This document shows, piece by piece, positions 56,236 through 64,000 of a DNA stretch of 64,000 nucleotides. The DNA lies in NCBI RefSeq assembly GCF_008274695.1, contig NZ_VTOU01000003.1, positions 558,001 through 622,000 of the forward strand, in the 5' to 3' direction. The notes beneath the pieces were generated by a model, which worked only from the letters and a program-made list of their open reading frames with translations, did no database searches and had not been told where the DNA came from. Positions within the stretch are counted from its first letter, which is position 1, and each line of letters starts with the position of its first letter. The position numbers and the translations under genes were made by a program. This DNA comes from Sphingomonas montanisoli (GTDB lineage: Bacteria; Pseudomonadota; Alphaproteobacteria; Sphingomonadales; Sphingomonadaceae).

Positions 56236-57218
56236 GCGCCCTGCCCGATCCGATCGTTCCGCTCGGCCAGGCCGAGGCCGAAGAAGTGTTCGCCGCCATC
56301 CTCGACGGCGCGCACGACGATGCCAGCGTCACCACGTTCCTGACCGCGATGGCCGAGCGCGACGAGACGGCGAGCGAGATTGCCGGCGCGGCGCGGGCGA
56401 TGCGCGCACGGATGATCCGCGTCACCGCCCCCGACGGCGCAATCGACGTGTGCGGCACAGGCGGCGACGGCGCGCACAGCCTGAACGTGTCGACCGCGGT
56501 GGCGATGGTGGTCGCGGGCGCAGGCGTTCCCGTCGCCAAGCATGGCAATCGCGCGGCATCGTCCAAGGCGGGCGCGGCCGACACGCTGGAGGCGTTGGGC
56601 CTCGATCTCGATCGCGCGTCCGAACGCGCCGAGGCATCGCTGAACGAGATCGGCATCTGCTTCCTGTTCGCGCAGAAGCATCATCCGGCACTGAAACCGC
56701 TGGCCGCGATCCGCAAGGCGATAGGGCGGCGGACGATCTTCAACCTGCTCGGCCCGATCTGCAATCCGGCCGGCGTCGAGCGCCAGTTGATCGGCGTCGC
56801 GCGGCCCGATTATCTGCCGACCTATGCCGGTGCGCTCGATCGCCTCAAGCCGGCCTCGGCGATGCTGGTGGCCGGCGACGAGCCGCTCGACGAACTGTCG
56901 ATCGCGGGCGAATCGAGCCTGTTCCGCCTGGGCGAGGCGGGCTTCGGACCGGAGCGGACCTCACCCGAGGCCGCCGGCCTTGCGCGCCACGGGCTCGACG
57001 CGATCAGGGGCGGCGATCCTGCCTACAATGCCGCCGCGCTCACGCGCCTGCTCGATGGCGAGGCGGGCGGCTATCGCGACGCCGTGCTGTTCAATGCCGC
57101 CGCCGCGTTGATGGTCGCTGGCAAAGCCGCCGATTGGGCCGAGGGCGTGGCGCTTGCCGCCGAATCGATCGACAGCGGCAAGGCGAAAGCCCTGCTCGCG
57201 CGCTGGATTGCATTCTAG
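56232..57218 (+). CDS. trpD: Anthranilate phosphoribosyltransferase
   Basis: This 328-residue enzyme joins anthranilate and PRPP. It has the glycine-rich [20 protein letters not shown] and [32 protein letters not shown] and the [15 protein letters not shown] segment follow. The start is TTG at 56232 within the trpG stop (TTGA), and the frame further upstream is a shadow of trpG. trpC, the usual next gene, is replaced by a symporter. Confidence 0.95.
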   Translation: MSALPDPIVPLGQAEAEEVFAAILDGAHDDASVTTFLTAMAERDETASEIAGAARAMRARMIRVTAPDGAIDVCGTGGDGAHSLNVSTAVAMVVAGAGVPVAKHGNRAASSKAGAADTLEALGLDLDRASERAEASLNEIGICFLFAQKHHPALKPLAAIRKAIGRRTIFNLLGPICNPAGVERQLIGVARPDYLPTYAGALDRLKPASAMLVAGDEPLDELSIAGESSLFRLGEAGFGPERTSPEAAGLARHGLDAIRGGDPAYNAAALTRLLDGEAGGYRDAVLFNAAAALMVAGKAADWAEGVALAAESIDSGKAKALLARWIAF

Positions 57219-57302
57219 ACGTCCCAAGTCGCACTCGCGGACCCATAAGTTTATCTCGTTTGTTGCTGGGGCGAAGCGACCCCACCTTCGCGGCAGAGTC
57301 AC

Positions 57303-58625
57303 ATGAGGTCCGCCATGGCCAGCACGCCCGCACAACGCCCTTTCTTCAGTAATTTCGGATTGCAGGTTCTCGCTGGCATGGTCGTCGGCCTCCTGCTCGG
57401 CCTGCTCGCGCGCAATATCGGCGTCGGGCCGGAGGGGCAGCCCAATGCGCTGGCCGAGACGCTCGATACGGTCGGGTCGATCTTCGTCCAGTTGCTCAAG
57501 GCGCTGGTGCCGCCGTTGATCTTCGCCGCAATCGTGACGAGCATCGTCAATCTGCGCGAGCTTCAGAACGCCGCGCGCCTCGTCGCGCAGACGCTTTTGT
57601 GGTTCGCGATCACCTCGCTGATCGCGGTCGCGATCGGCATCGCGCTGGGCGTGATCATCCAGCCGGGCCTGTCGGCCGGAGTCGCCCCCGCCGATGCGGC
57701 GGTGCCCAAGTCGGTCGGCAGCTGGCTCGATTTCCTGAAAGGGCTGATCCCCGCCAACGCCTTCGGCCTGACCGCCTCGACCAAATTGTCGGACACCGGC
57801 AGCGCGTCGACCTCGCTCGGCTTCAACGTCCTCCAGCTGATCGTCATCTCGATCGCGGTCGGCGCCGCCGCGCTCAAGGTCGGCGAGGTTGCCGAGCCCT
57901 TCGTCGGCTTCGTCCGCGCTTTGCTCGGCATCATGCGCAAGCTCTTGTGGTGGGTGATCCGGCTGACCCCGATCGGGTCGGCGGGGCTGATCGGTCATGC
58001 CGTCGCCGAATATGGCTGGGATGCGCTTCTGCGGCTCGGCAGCTTCGCGGGGGCGATCTATCTCGGCCTCGCGCTGGTATTGCTCGTCGTCTATCCGACG
58101 CTGCTGCTGATCAACGGCATTCCGCCGCGCCGCTTCTTTGCCGGCGCCTGGCCCGCGATCCAGCTGGGCTTCGTGTCGCGATCGTCGGTCGGCACATTGC
58201 CCGTCACCGAAGCCGCCGCCGAGACCGTGGGCGTGCCGCGCACCTATGCGAGCTTCGCGGTGCCGTTGGGCGCGACGACCAAGATGGACGGGTGCGCCGC
58301 CATATATCCGGCGATCTCGGCGATCTTCGTCGCGCAATTCTATGGCCTGCCGCTGGGGCCGACCGATTACGCGCTGATCACCTTCGTCTCGGTCCTCGGC
58401 TCGGCCGCGACCGCCGGGCTGACCGGCGCGACGGTGATGCTGACGCTCACGCTGTCGACCCTCGGCCTGCCGCTCGAAGGCGCCGGCCTGCTGCTCGCGA
58501 TCGATCCGATCCTCGACATGGGGCGGACCGCGGTGAACGTGGCGGGGCAGGTTCTCGTCCCGATGATCGTCGCCAAGCGCGAGGGAATCCTTGAGGAGCC
58601 GGTGCCCGACGCGCTACCTGCCTGA
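57303..58625 (+). CDS. Dicarboxylate/amino acid:cation symporter (DAACS)
   Basis: This 440-residue membrane transporter of the GltP/DctA family has about eight helices plus two re-entrant loops. FVSRSSVGTLPVTEAAAE is the first hairpin with the serine-rich motif. PLGATTKMDGCAAIYPAI corresponds to the NMDGT cation site with changes (KMDGC), and GLTGATVMLTLTLSTLG is the second hairpin. LDMGRTAVNVAGQ holds the substrate-binding residues. Altered NMDGT suggests a different substrate or coupling ion. ATG at 57315 is an alternative start. Confidence 0.88.
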   Translation: MRSAMASTPAQRPFFSNFGLQVLAGMVVGLLLGLLARNIGVGPEGQPNALAETLDTVGSIFVQLLKALVPPLIFAAIVTSIVNLRELQNAARLVAQTLLWFAITSLIAVAIGIALGVIIQPGLSAGVAPADAAVPKSVGSWLDFLKGLIPANAFGLTASTKLSDTGSASTSLGFNVLQLIVISIAVGAAALKVGEVAEPFVGFVRALLGIMRKLLWWVIRLTPIGSAGLIGHAVAEYGWDALLRLGSFAGAIYLGLALVLLVVYPTLLLINGIPPRRFFAGAWPAIQLGFVSRSSVGTLPVTEAAAETVGVPRTYASFAVPLGATTKMDGCAAIYPAISAIFVAQFYGLPLGPTDYALITFVSVLGSAATAGLTGATVMLTLTLSTLGLPLEGAGLLLAIDPILDMGRTAVNVAGQVLVPMIVAKREGILEEPVPDALPA

Positions 58626-58628
58626 CGC

Positions 58629-59324
58629 ATGGGCGACGTAAGACTGCACGAAAGCTGGAAGACACCGCTGCAGGGGGAGTTCGACGCCCCCTATATGGCG
58701 GCGCTGCGCCAGTTCCTGGTCGGAGAGAAGGACAAGGGGAAGCATATCTTCCCCAGCGGCGGCGAGTGGTTCCGCGCACTCGACCTGACCCCGCTCGACA
58801 AGGTCAAGGTCGTGATATTGGGGCAGGATCCCTATCATGGCGAGGGGCAGGCGCACGGCCTGTGCTTCAGCGTCAAGCCGGGGGTGCGGCCGCCGCCGAG
58901 CCTGGTCAACATCTACAAGGAACTGGGCACCGACCTTAACCTCACGCGCCCGCCGCACGGCTTTCTCGAACATTGGGCGAAGCAGGGCGTGCTGCTGCTC
59001 AACAGCGTCCTGACGGTCGAGATGGGGCTGGCAGCGTCGCACCGCGAGCGCGGCTGGGAGAAGTTCACCGATGCGATCATCCGCCTCGTCAATGCCAAGC
59101 CCGATCCGGTCGTCTTCCTGCTGTGGGGAAGCTATGCGCAGAAGAAGGCCGCGTTCGTCGATTCGACCGACAAGGGCGGGCGGCACCTCGTCCTGAAGGC
59201 GCCCCACCCCTCGCCGCTTTCGGCGCACGCGGGCTTTTTCGGGTGCCGGCATTTTTCGAAGGCCAACGCCTTTCTGGAGGCGCAGGGGCAGACGCCGGTA
59301 GATTGGTCGCTGCCGCCCGTCTGA
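58629..59324 (+). CDS. ung: Uracil-DNA glycosylase, family 1
   Basis: This 231-residue enzyme removes uracil from DNA. It contains [20 protein letters not shown] with the catalytic Asp, [29 protein letters not shown] and the [19 protein letters not shown] motif. It starts 3 bp after the symporter stop and may be cotranscribed with it. A family 5 uracil glycosylase is also encoded at 25.3 kb. Confidence 0.97.
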   Translation: MGDVRLHESWKTPLQGEFDAPYMAALRQFLVGEKDKGKHIFPSGGEWFRALDLTPLDKVKVVILGQDPYHGEGQAHGLCFSVKPGVRPPPSLVNIYKELGTDLNLTRPPHGFLEHWAKQGVLLLNSVLTVEMGLAASHRERGWEKFTDAIIRLVNAKPDPVVFLLWGSYAQKKAAFVDSTDKGGRHLVLKAPHPSPLSAHAGFFGCRHFSKANAFLEAQGQTPVDWSLPPV

Positions 59325-59413
59325 ATCCTCCCCCGCAGGGGGAGGGGGACCGGCGCAGCCGGTGGATGAGTAGCTCTCCACGCGGGTATCGCTGCCGGCC
59401 AATATCCCTCCGT
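59325..59413. repeat. GC-rich repeat element, family B, truncated copy
   Basis: It starts with CCTCCCCCGCAGGGGGAGGG and ACCGGCGCAGCCGGTGGA, as in the reversed family B copy. It continues to TATCGCTGCCGGCCAATATC and CCTCCGT, then loses the right-hand hairpin. It adjoins the pal terminator. Confidence 0.8.
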
Positions 59414-59424
59414 GGGCGCACAAT

Positions 59425-59456
59425 GAAAAGGGCCGCCGGCATGACGCCGGCGGCCC
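59425..59456 (-). terminator. Rho-independent terminator of pal
   Basis: An 11-bp perfect stem GGGCCGCCGGC / GCCGGCGGCCC (59430-59440 and 59446-59456) with a 5-base loop is followed by TTTTC on the minus strand. It ends the tol-pal operon 24 bp after the pal stop. Confidence 0.92.
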
Positions 59457-59479
59457 CAAACATCGCAGAGGCGGAAGCC

Positions 59480-59998
59480 TTATTGCGGGACGACCGTCAC
59501 GGCGCGGCGGTTCTGCGCCCAGCTGCCTTCGTCCGAACCGGCCGCGACCGGGCGTTCCTTGCCATAGCTGATCACCGAGATGCGCGACGCCGAGACGCCG
59601 GCCTGAACCAGGAAGTTCTTGGCCGAGTTGGCGCGGCGATCGCCGAGCGCAAGGTTATATTCGCGCGTGCCGCGTTCGTCGGCATGGCCTTCGATCGTGA
59701 CCGCAACGTTCGGGAACTTGGCGAGCCACTGCGCCTGGCGGCTGAGGATCGACTGCGCTTCGCTGTCGACGTCCGAACTGTCGGTCGCGAAGTGGACGGT
59801 GTCGGTGCCCGCCTGCTGCATGAAGTCCGCACGCGAACCGGGGATCGTCGTGTTGCTCGGCGCGGGCGCCGGAGCTTCGGGGGCGGGCGTGGGCGCCGCG
59901 GCCGGGGGCGGCGGAAGATCCTCGACCTTCTTCTTCGTACAAGCCGCGGTCAGCACGAGGGCCGACACCAGAGCGACATTCAACATCGAGCGCGCCAT
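59480..59998 (-). CDS. pal: Peptidoglycan-associated lipoprotein Pal
   Basis: This 172-residue precursor has a signal peptide with lipobox (LTAAC), a proline/alanine linker, and an OmpA-type domain. HFATDSSDVDSEAQSIL and EGHADERGTREYNLALGDRR are the peptidoglycan-binding segments, and ISYGKERPVAAGSDEGSWAQ comes near the end. Pal anchors the outer membrane to the wall with TolB. The ATG at 59998 follows AAGGAG. It is the last gene of the tol-pal operon. Confidence 0.97.
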   Translation of the reverse strand: MARSMLNVALVSALVLTAACTKKKVEDLPPPPAAAPTPAPEAPAPAPSNTTIPGSRADFMQQAGTDTVHFATDSSDVDSEAQSILSRQAQWLAKFPNVAVTIEGHADERGTREYNLALGDRRANSAKNFLVQAGVSASRISVISYGKERPVAAGSDEGSWAQNRRAVTVVPQ

Positions 59999-60074
59999 CT
60001 GCTTCTCCTTCTTCATCAATACGGTTGCGCAACAATAACGCAATTCCGTGGAATTCGCTCACTGAACCTCAGGT

Positions 60075-61412
60075 TTACGGGAGCAGGGGACCCCATGCGG
60101 GGTCGGAACCGTCGAGTGGGGTGGGCACCGGCCGTTCATTGACGCCGGTCAGGTCGACCGACCACAGATCGGCCTTGCCGCTGCCCTGGCCGGTGCGGAA
60201 GAACATGATCACGCGGCCGTTGGGCGACCAGCTCGGCCCTTCATCCTGCCAGCCGTTGGTCAGAATCTTTTCGCCCGATCCATCGGTGCCCATCACGCCG
60301 ACCGCGAAGCCGCCGCCAAGCTTGGTGAAGGCGATCATGTCGCCGCGCGGGCTCCACACGGGGGTCGCATAGCGGCCGCCGCCATAGCTGATCCGGTTCT
60401 GGTTCGAACCGTCGGCGTTCATCACGTAGAGTTGCTGCCCGCCCGACCGATCGCTTTCGAACACGATCTTCGATCCATCGGGAGAATAGCTGGCGGCGGT
60501 ATCGATACCGGGCGATGTCGTCAGCCGCTGGGGCGTGCCGCCGCTGGCCGACACGCGATAGATGTCGGTATTGCCGCCGACAGACATCGAAAAGACGACA
60601 TATTTCCCGTCGGGCGAGAAGCGCGGCGCGAAGGTCATGTTCGGTTGATCGACCACCAGCCGCTGCTGGCCCGTGCCGACATTGTACACATAGATGCGCG
60701 GCCGATCGCCCGCATAGGACATATAGGTGATCGTCTGCTGGTTCGGCGCGAAGCGCGGGGTGAGCACGATCGACTGTCCGTTGGTCAGGAAGCGGTGGTT
60801 GGCGCCATCCTGATCCATGATCGCCAGCCGCTTGATGCGGTTCTGCTTCGGGCCGGTCTCGGAGACATAGACCACCTTGCTGTCGAAATAGGGCCCTTCG
60901 CCGGTCAGCCGGCTATAGACCGTGTCGGCGCATTTATGCGCGGCGCGGCGCCACTGGGCGGGGACGACCTCGAACCCCTGCCGCGTCAGCTCGACCTTGC
61001 CGAGCACGTCGTAGAGATAGCAGCCGACCGTGATCTTGCCGTCGGCCGCGGCCTGGACGAAGCCCTGCACCAGCGCCTGCGCGCCACTCTGCCCCCAGAA
61101 GATGAAATCGGGGGCATTGGCCTGGCTGAAGGGCACGTTGGCGAGCGCGCTCTTGGGCAGCGGGTTGAACAGGCCGCTATTCTTCAGATCGTTGGTGATG
61201 ACATCCGACACGCGTTGACCAAGCGCGGCGGTATCGCCCGCAGGCGTGGAAACGGTCGACGGCGTCGGCATCGACGGGATCGCGATCGGCATCGGCTGGG
61301 CGATGCCGCCGTTGATGTCGACCTCGAGCTGCGCATGCGCCGGAAAGGCGGTCAGCGACGCGACGATCGCGCCAAGAGTGATGCAGAAACGGGGCAGGGG
61401 CAGGCGGTTCAA
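60075..61412 (-). CDS. tolB: Tol-Pal system protein TolB
   Basis: This 445-residue periplasmic protein has a signal peptide (ending FPAHAQL) and an N-terminal anticodon-like domain (LGQRVSDVITNDLKNSGLFN). A six-bladed beta-propeller follows, with repeats such as MTFAPRFSPDGKYVVFSMS, YSPDGSKIVFESDRSGGQQL and WSPRGDMIAFTK. It links Pal to TolA. The start is TTG at 61412, with GAGGAG seven bases upstream. Confidence 0.96.
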   Translation of the reverse strand: MNRLPLPRFCITLGAIVASLTAFPAHAQLEVDINGGIAQPMPIAIPSMPTPSTVSTPAGDTAALGQRVSDVITNDLKNSGLFNPLPKSALANVPFSQANAPDFIFWGQSGAQALVQGFVQAAADGKITVGCYLYDVLGKVELTRQGFEVVPAQWRRAAHKCADTVYSRLTGEGPYFDSKVVYVSETGPKQNRIKRLAIMDQDGANHRFLTNGQSIVLTPRFAPNQQTITYMSYAGDRPRIYVYNVGTGQQRLVVDQPNMTFAPRFSPDGKYVVFSMSVGGNTDIYRVSASGGTPQRLTTSPGIDTAASYSPDGSKIVFESDRSGGQQLYVMNADGSNQNRISYGGGRYATPVWSPRGDMIAFTKLGGGFAVGVMGTDGSGEKILTNGWQDEGPSWSPNGRVIMFFRTGQGSGKADLWSVDLTGVNERPVPTPLDGSDPAWGPLLP

Positions 61413-61477
61413 GGCTCGTCTCCTCTGTCCCCCGTTCCGGTCATAGCCCGAAACGGGGGGATGAAGTCAAATATCGA

Positions 61478-62283
61478 TCAGTTCATCTGGTTCGGGCGGA
61501 AGTTGAACTTGATGTCTTCCCAGCCGCCTTCGTACAATTCGGGCGGCAATTTATACGGCGCGCATCGTTGCAATGCGCGGACAGCCGCTTCGTTCATCTG
61601 GCGCAGATAGGCCGCGTTCGAATCGTTCACGCCGGCATTGGCGGTGACTTCGGGCGTAACCGCGATCCCGCCGTCGGGCTTCAGCCGCAGCCGGACCTGC
61701 GTGACGATGCTCGTCGCCCCCGCGCCGCCCGTTGGCACGGTGTAGCAAGGCTTCACCTGCGACGCGATCAACGCCGCCAGACCATTCGCCTGGATTGGGC
61801 TGATCACCGCGGCGCGCGCCACTGCGCCCTTGCCGGGCGACTTGGACGCCGGGATACCCTTCAGGAAGTCATCGCCCAGATTTGTCGCCTTGGGCTTGGC
61901 CTTCGCCGCCGGCTTTTCGGGCGCGGGCTTGGCCGCCTCCGCTTTGGGCGGTGCGGGCGTCGGCTTGGCAGGTTTCGGCGCCGGCTTGGGCGTCGCGACC
62001 GGCTTTGGCTCAGGCTTGGGCGGGGTCGGCGCGGGCGTCGGTTCGGGCGGCGGGGTCGCTTCCTCGGGTTTCCCGACGTCGGGCGCCTCCATCTGCTGCG
62101 GCGGTTCGACCGCCTTTTCGGGCGAGGAGGATTGCAGCGCCACCTTGTCGACGAGCATCACGTCCATCGCATCGGCGAGCGGCGGCTTGGGCCGTGCGCT
62201 CATCAGATTGAGCGACATGATCGCCAGCAGCACCACATGGCCGACAAAAGCTACACCGAGCCCGGCCTTTTCCGCGCGCTCCA

Positions 62284-62284
<1 letters not shown>
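61478..62284 (-). CDS. tolA: Tol-Pal system protein TolA
   Basis: This 268-residue protein has one N-terminal transmembrane helix (VAFVGHVVLLAIMSL). A long Pro/Lys/Ala-rich spacer (about 55-155) crosses the periplasm. The C-terminal domain has LAALIASQVKPCYTVP and a TonB/TolA-type VRLRLKPDGGIAVTPEV strand. The spacer is PxK-type rather than the EAK-type coiled coil of E. coli, as in alphaproteobacteria. Identity rests partly on its position between tolR and tolB. Confidence 0.93.
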
Positions 62285-62754
<470 letters not shown>

Positions 62755-63465
62755 TTACTTGACCCGCTCCAGCTCGCGGCTGAGCGTCAGGTGGAGCGAG
62801 TCGCCGAAACGGTGGAGCTGGTTTTCGATCTGCCCGACGCGGTGGAGGAGCCGGTTATAGGCGATGACGGCGGGGATCGCCGCGAACAGACCGATCGCGG
62901 TGGCGAACAGCGCCTCGGCAATACCCGGGGCCACGACGCCCAGCGACGTGTTCTGGCTCGCCGCGATATCGGTGAAGCTGCGCATGATGCCCCACACGGT
63001 GCCGAACAGCCCGACGAAGGGCGCGACCGACCCGATCGTGGCGAGGACGTTGAGCCGGTCGGACAGCTTGTCGATCTCCGCGCTGGTCGCGGCCGACATG
63101 GCGGTGGCGAGGCGCGCGCGGGTGCCTTCACGATCGACCGGGGTGATCCGCACCGAACGGCGCCATTCGCCGACACCCGCCGTGAACAGCTTCGCCGACG
63201 GCGTGTCCTGCCGCCCGGGGCCGTCATACACCTTGTCGATATCTTCGGATTTCCAGAACTCGGCCTCGAACGCCTTCGACGCCTTGAGCGTGCGGCCCAT
63301 CTTCAGTCCTGACGAAAAGATGATCGCCCAGGTCCAGATGCTGGCCAGCAGCAGGCCGATCATCACCGATTTGACGACGATATCCGCCTGCAGGAACAGG
63401 GCGATCGGCGACAGGGCCGAGCTGGTGGCGGCGACGTGTGCGCCCGCTATGCTCATTCCACTCAT
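62755..63465 (-). CDS. tolQ: Tol-Pal system protein TolQ
   Basis: This 236-residue MotA/TolQ/ExbB protein has three transmembrane helices (about 30-50, 140-165 and 175-200). Conserved segments are RLNVLATIGSVAPFVGLFGT, VWGIMRSF, and the APGIAEALFATAIGLFAAIP helix. It forms the stator pentamer around TolR. It overlaps ybgC by 4 bp (ATGA) and abuts tolR directly. Confidence 0.96.
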   Translation of the reverse strand: MSGMSIAGAHVAATSSALSPIALFLQADIVVKSVMIGLLLASIWTWAIIFSSGLKMGRTLKASKAFEAEFWKSEDIDKVYDGPGRQDTPSAKLFTAGVGEWRRSVRITPVDREGTRARLATAMSAATSAEIDKLSDRLNVLATIGSVAPFVGLFGTVWGIMRSFTDIAASQNTSLGVVAPGIAEALFATAIGLFAAIPAVIAYNRLLHRVGQIENQLHRFGDSLHLTLSRELERVK

Positions 63466-63917
63466 GCCGTCTCGTCTGCTCCCTGAATTATCTTGAACTT
63501 GTTCACCCAGTCGCGCGGCTGGCGCCTGGGGCGGCCATCGGGGCCGACGAACGCGACCGAAACATCAGCCTCGGCGATCAATTGGTGAGCCCGCATGACT
63601 CGTTGATGAATGACCATCGATGCGCCCCCGATCTCTCTCATGCGGCTGAGAACGAGCAAATCGTCGTCCAGTTTCGCCGCCGCGCGATATCGGATGTGGA
63701 GATCGCGCACGACATAGACCCCGTCGCCCGCCGCCATCACCGCCTGCTGATCGATCCCGCACAGTCGCATCACGTCACTGCGCGCGCGCTCCATGAAGCG
63801 CAGATAGCTCGCGTGATAGACGACCCCGCCCGCATCGGTATCCTCGAAATAGACGCGCACGGCAAAACGATGCTCGGGGCCCGCGAAGCGGCCGGAATAG
63901 GGGACATCGTTGTGCAT
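63462..63917 (-). CDS. ybgC: Tol-Pal-associated acyl-CoA thioesterase YbgC
   Basis: This 151-residue hot-dog thioesterase has the family motif VYFEDTDAGGVVYHASYLRF with the catalytic Asp, then FMERARSDVMRLCG and VRDLHIRYRAAAKLDD. YbgC hydrolyses short or long acyl-CoAs and is part of the tol-pal operon in most proteobacteria. It is the first gene of the operon in this window. Confidence 0.95.
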   Translation of the reverse strand: MHNDVPYSGRFAGPEHRFAVRVYFEDTDAGGVVYHASYLRFMERARSDVMRLCGIDQQAVMAAGDGVYVVRDLHIRYRAAAKLDDDLLVLSRMREIGGASMVIHQRVMRAHQLIAEADVSVAFVGPDGRPRRQPRDWVNKFKIIQGADETA

Positions 63918-63973
63918 CGGTAACGGATTCTAGGCGCGCTTTGTCGATAGGCCAAGGCGCGAAGGGCCTAATT

Positions 63974-64000
63974 TCACCACTTCTCGTCGCCCGAGCGAAG
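63974..64000 (-). CDS. Possible 3' end of a further minus-strand gene
   Basis: The last eight codons before a TGA read LRSGDEKW on the minus strand and run off the window edge. The position, about 57 bp ahead of ybgC, is where many proteobacteria carry ruvB, but eight residues cannot identify it. Confidence 0.25.
   Translation of the reverse strand, partial: LRSGDEKW

Overview
This 64 kb window is chromosomal DNA from an alphaproteobacterium, almost certainly a sphingomonad (order Sphingomonadales). The signs are high GC, dense coding with many 4-bp ATGA/GTGA/TTGA stop-start overlaps, alphaproteobacterial families (mitofilin-like protein after hemCD, CBP3-type cytochrome bc1 chaperone beside DUF177, SdhAF4/DUF1674, DUF3035 lipoprotein after lspA), a PEPxxWA-CTERM protein and a TorF-type porin. 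I see no rRNA, tRNA, CRISPR array, transposase, integrase or prophage. The window is mostly core metabolism and envelope biogenesis, plus one accessory envelope cassette and many small non-coding repeats.

Layout. 0-10 kb: zf-CHCC protein, SPOR lipoprotein, lone ABC ATPase, nadB, MFS transporter, OmpA-like protein, phospholipase D-like protein, nhaA, DUF177 and CBP3. 10-21.5 kb: bamE, gpsA and tsaD, PEP-CTERM protein, hemC-hemD-mitofilin, sdhAF4, htpX, rsmB-rpe-heparinase and a lysine-methyltransferase-like protein. 21.5-30 kb: DUF1272 protein, purH, MFS transporter, family 5 uracil-DNA glycosylase, purS-purQ, GFA protein, ynfA and a DUF885 metallopeptidase. 30-39 kb: L,D-transpeptidase, ribA and xthA (overlapping, minus strand), thyA-folA, ribF, ileS-lspA-DUF3035. 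39-42.4 kb: oppB-oppC-like permeases and a fused double ABC ATPase. 42.4-45.5 kb: a LytTR regulator divergent from a TbpB-like surface lipoprotein and its Slam exporter. 45.6-48.1 kb: DUF427 protein, TesB-like thioesterase and TorF porin. 48-55.6 kb: small hypothetical protein, metC, queF, S10 peptidase, 2OG-Fe(II) oxygenase, PspC protein and HerA-like ATPase. 55.6-59.3 kb: trpG-trpD, dicarboxylate symporter and ung. 59.4-64 kb: the complete ybgC-tolQRAB-pal cluster on the minus strand.

Functional themes. Envelope genes dominate: Tol-Pal, BamE, LspA, SPOR and DUF3035 lipoproteins, Slam with its substrate, TorF, an L,D-transpeptidase and an OmpA-like protein. Cofactor and nucleotide synthesis (NAD, heme, riboflavin/FAD, purine, dTMP/folate, queuosine) and DNA repair (xthA, two unrelated uracil-DNA glycosylases) make up much of the rest.

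The most unusual signal is a set of palindromic repeat families scattered between genes, often filling convergent gaps. One copy sits in frame inside ileS, adding about 28 codons. The Slam/lipoprotein/LytTR cassette is the best candidate for a poorly described system. A degenerate DUF1428 remnant marks gene loss. Six genes appear to start at TTG.
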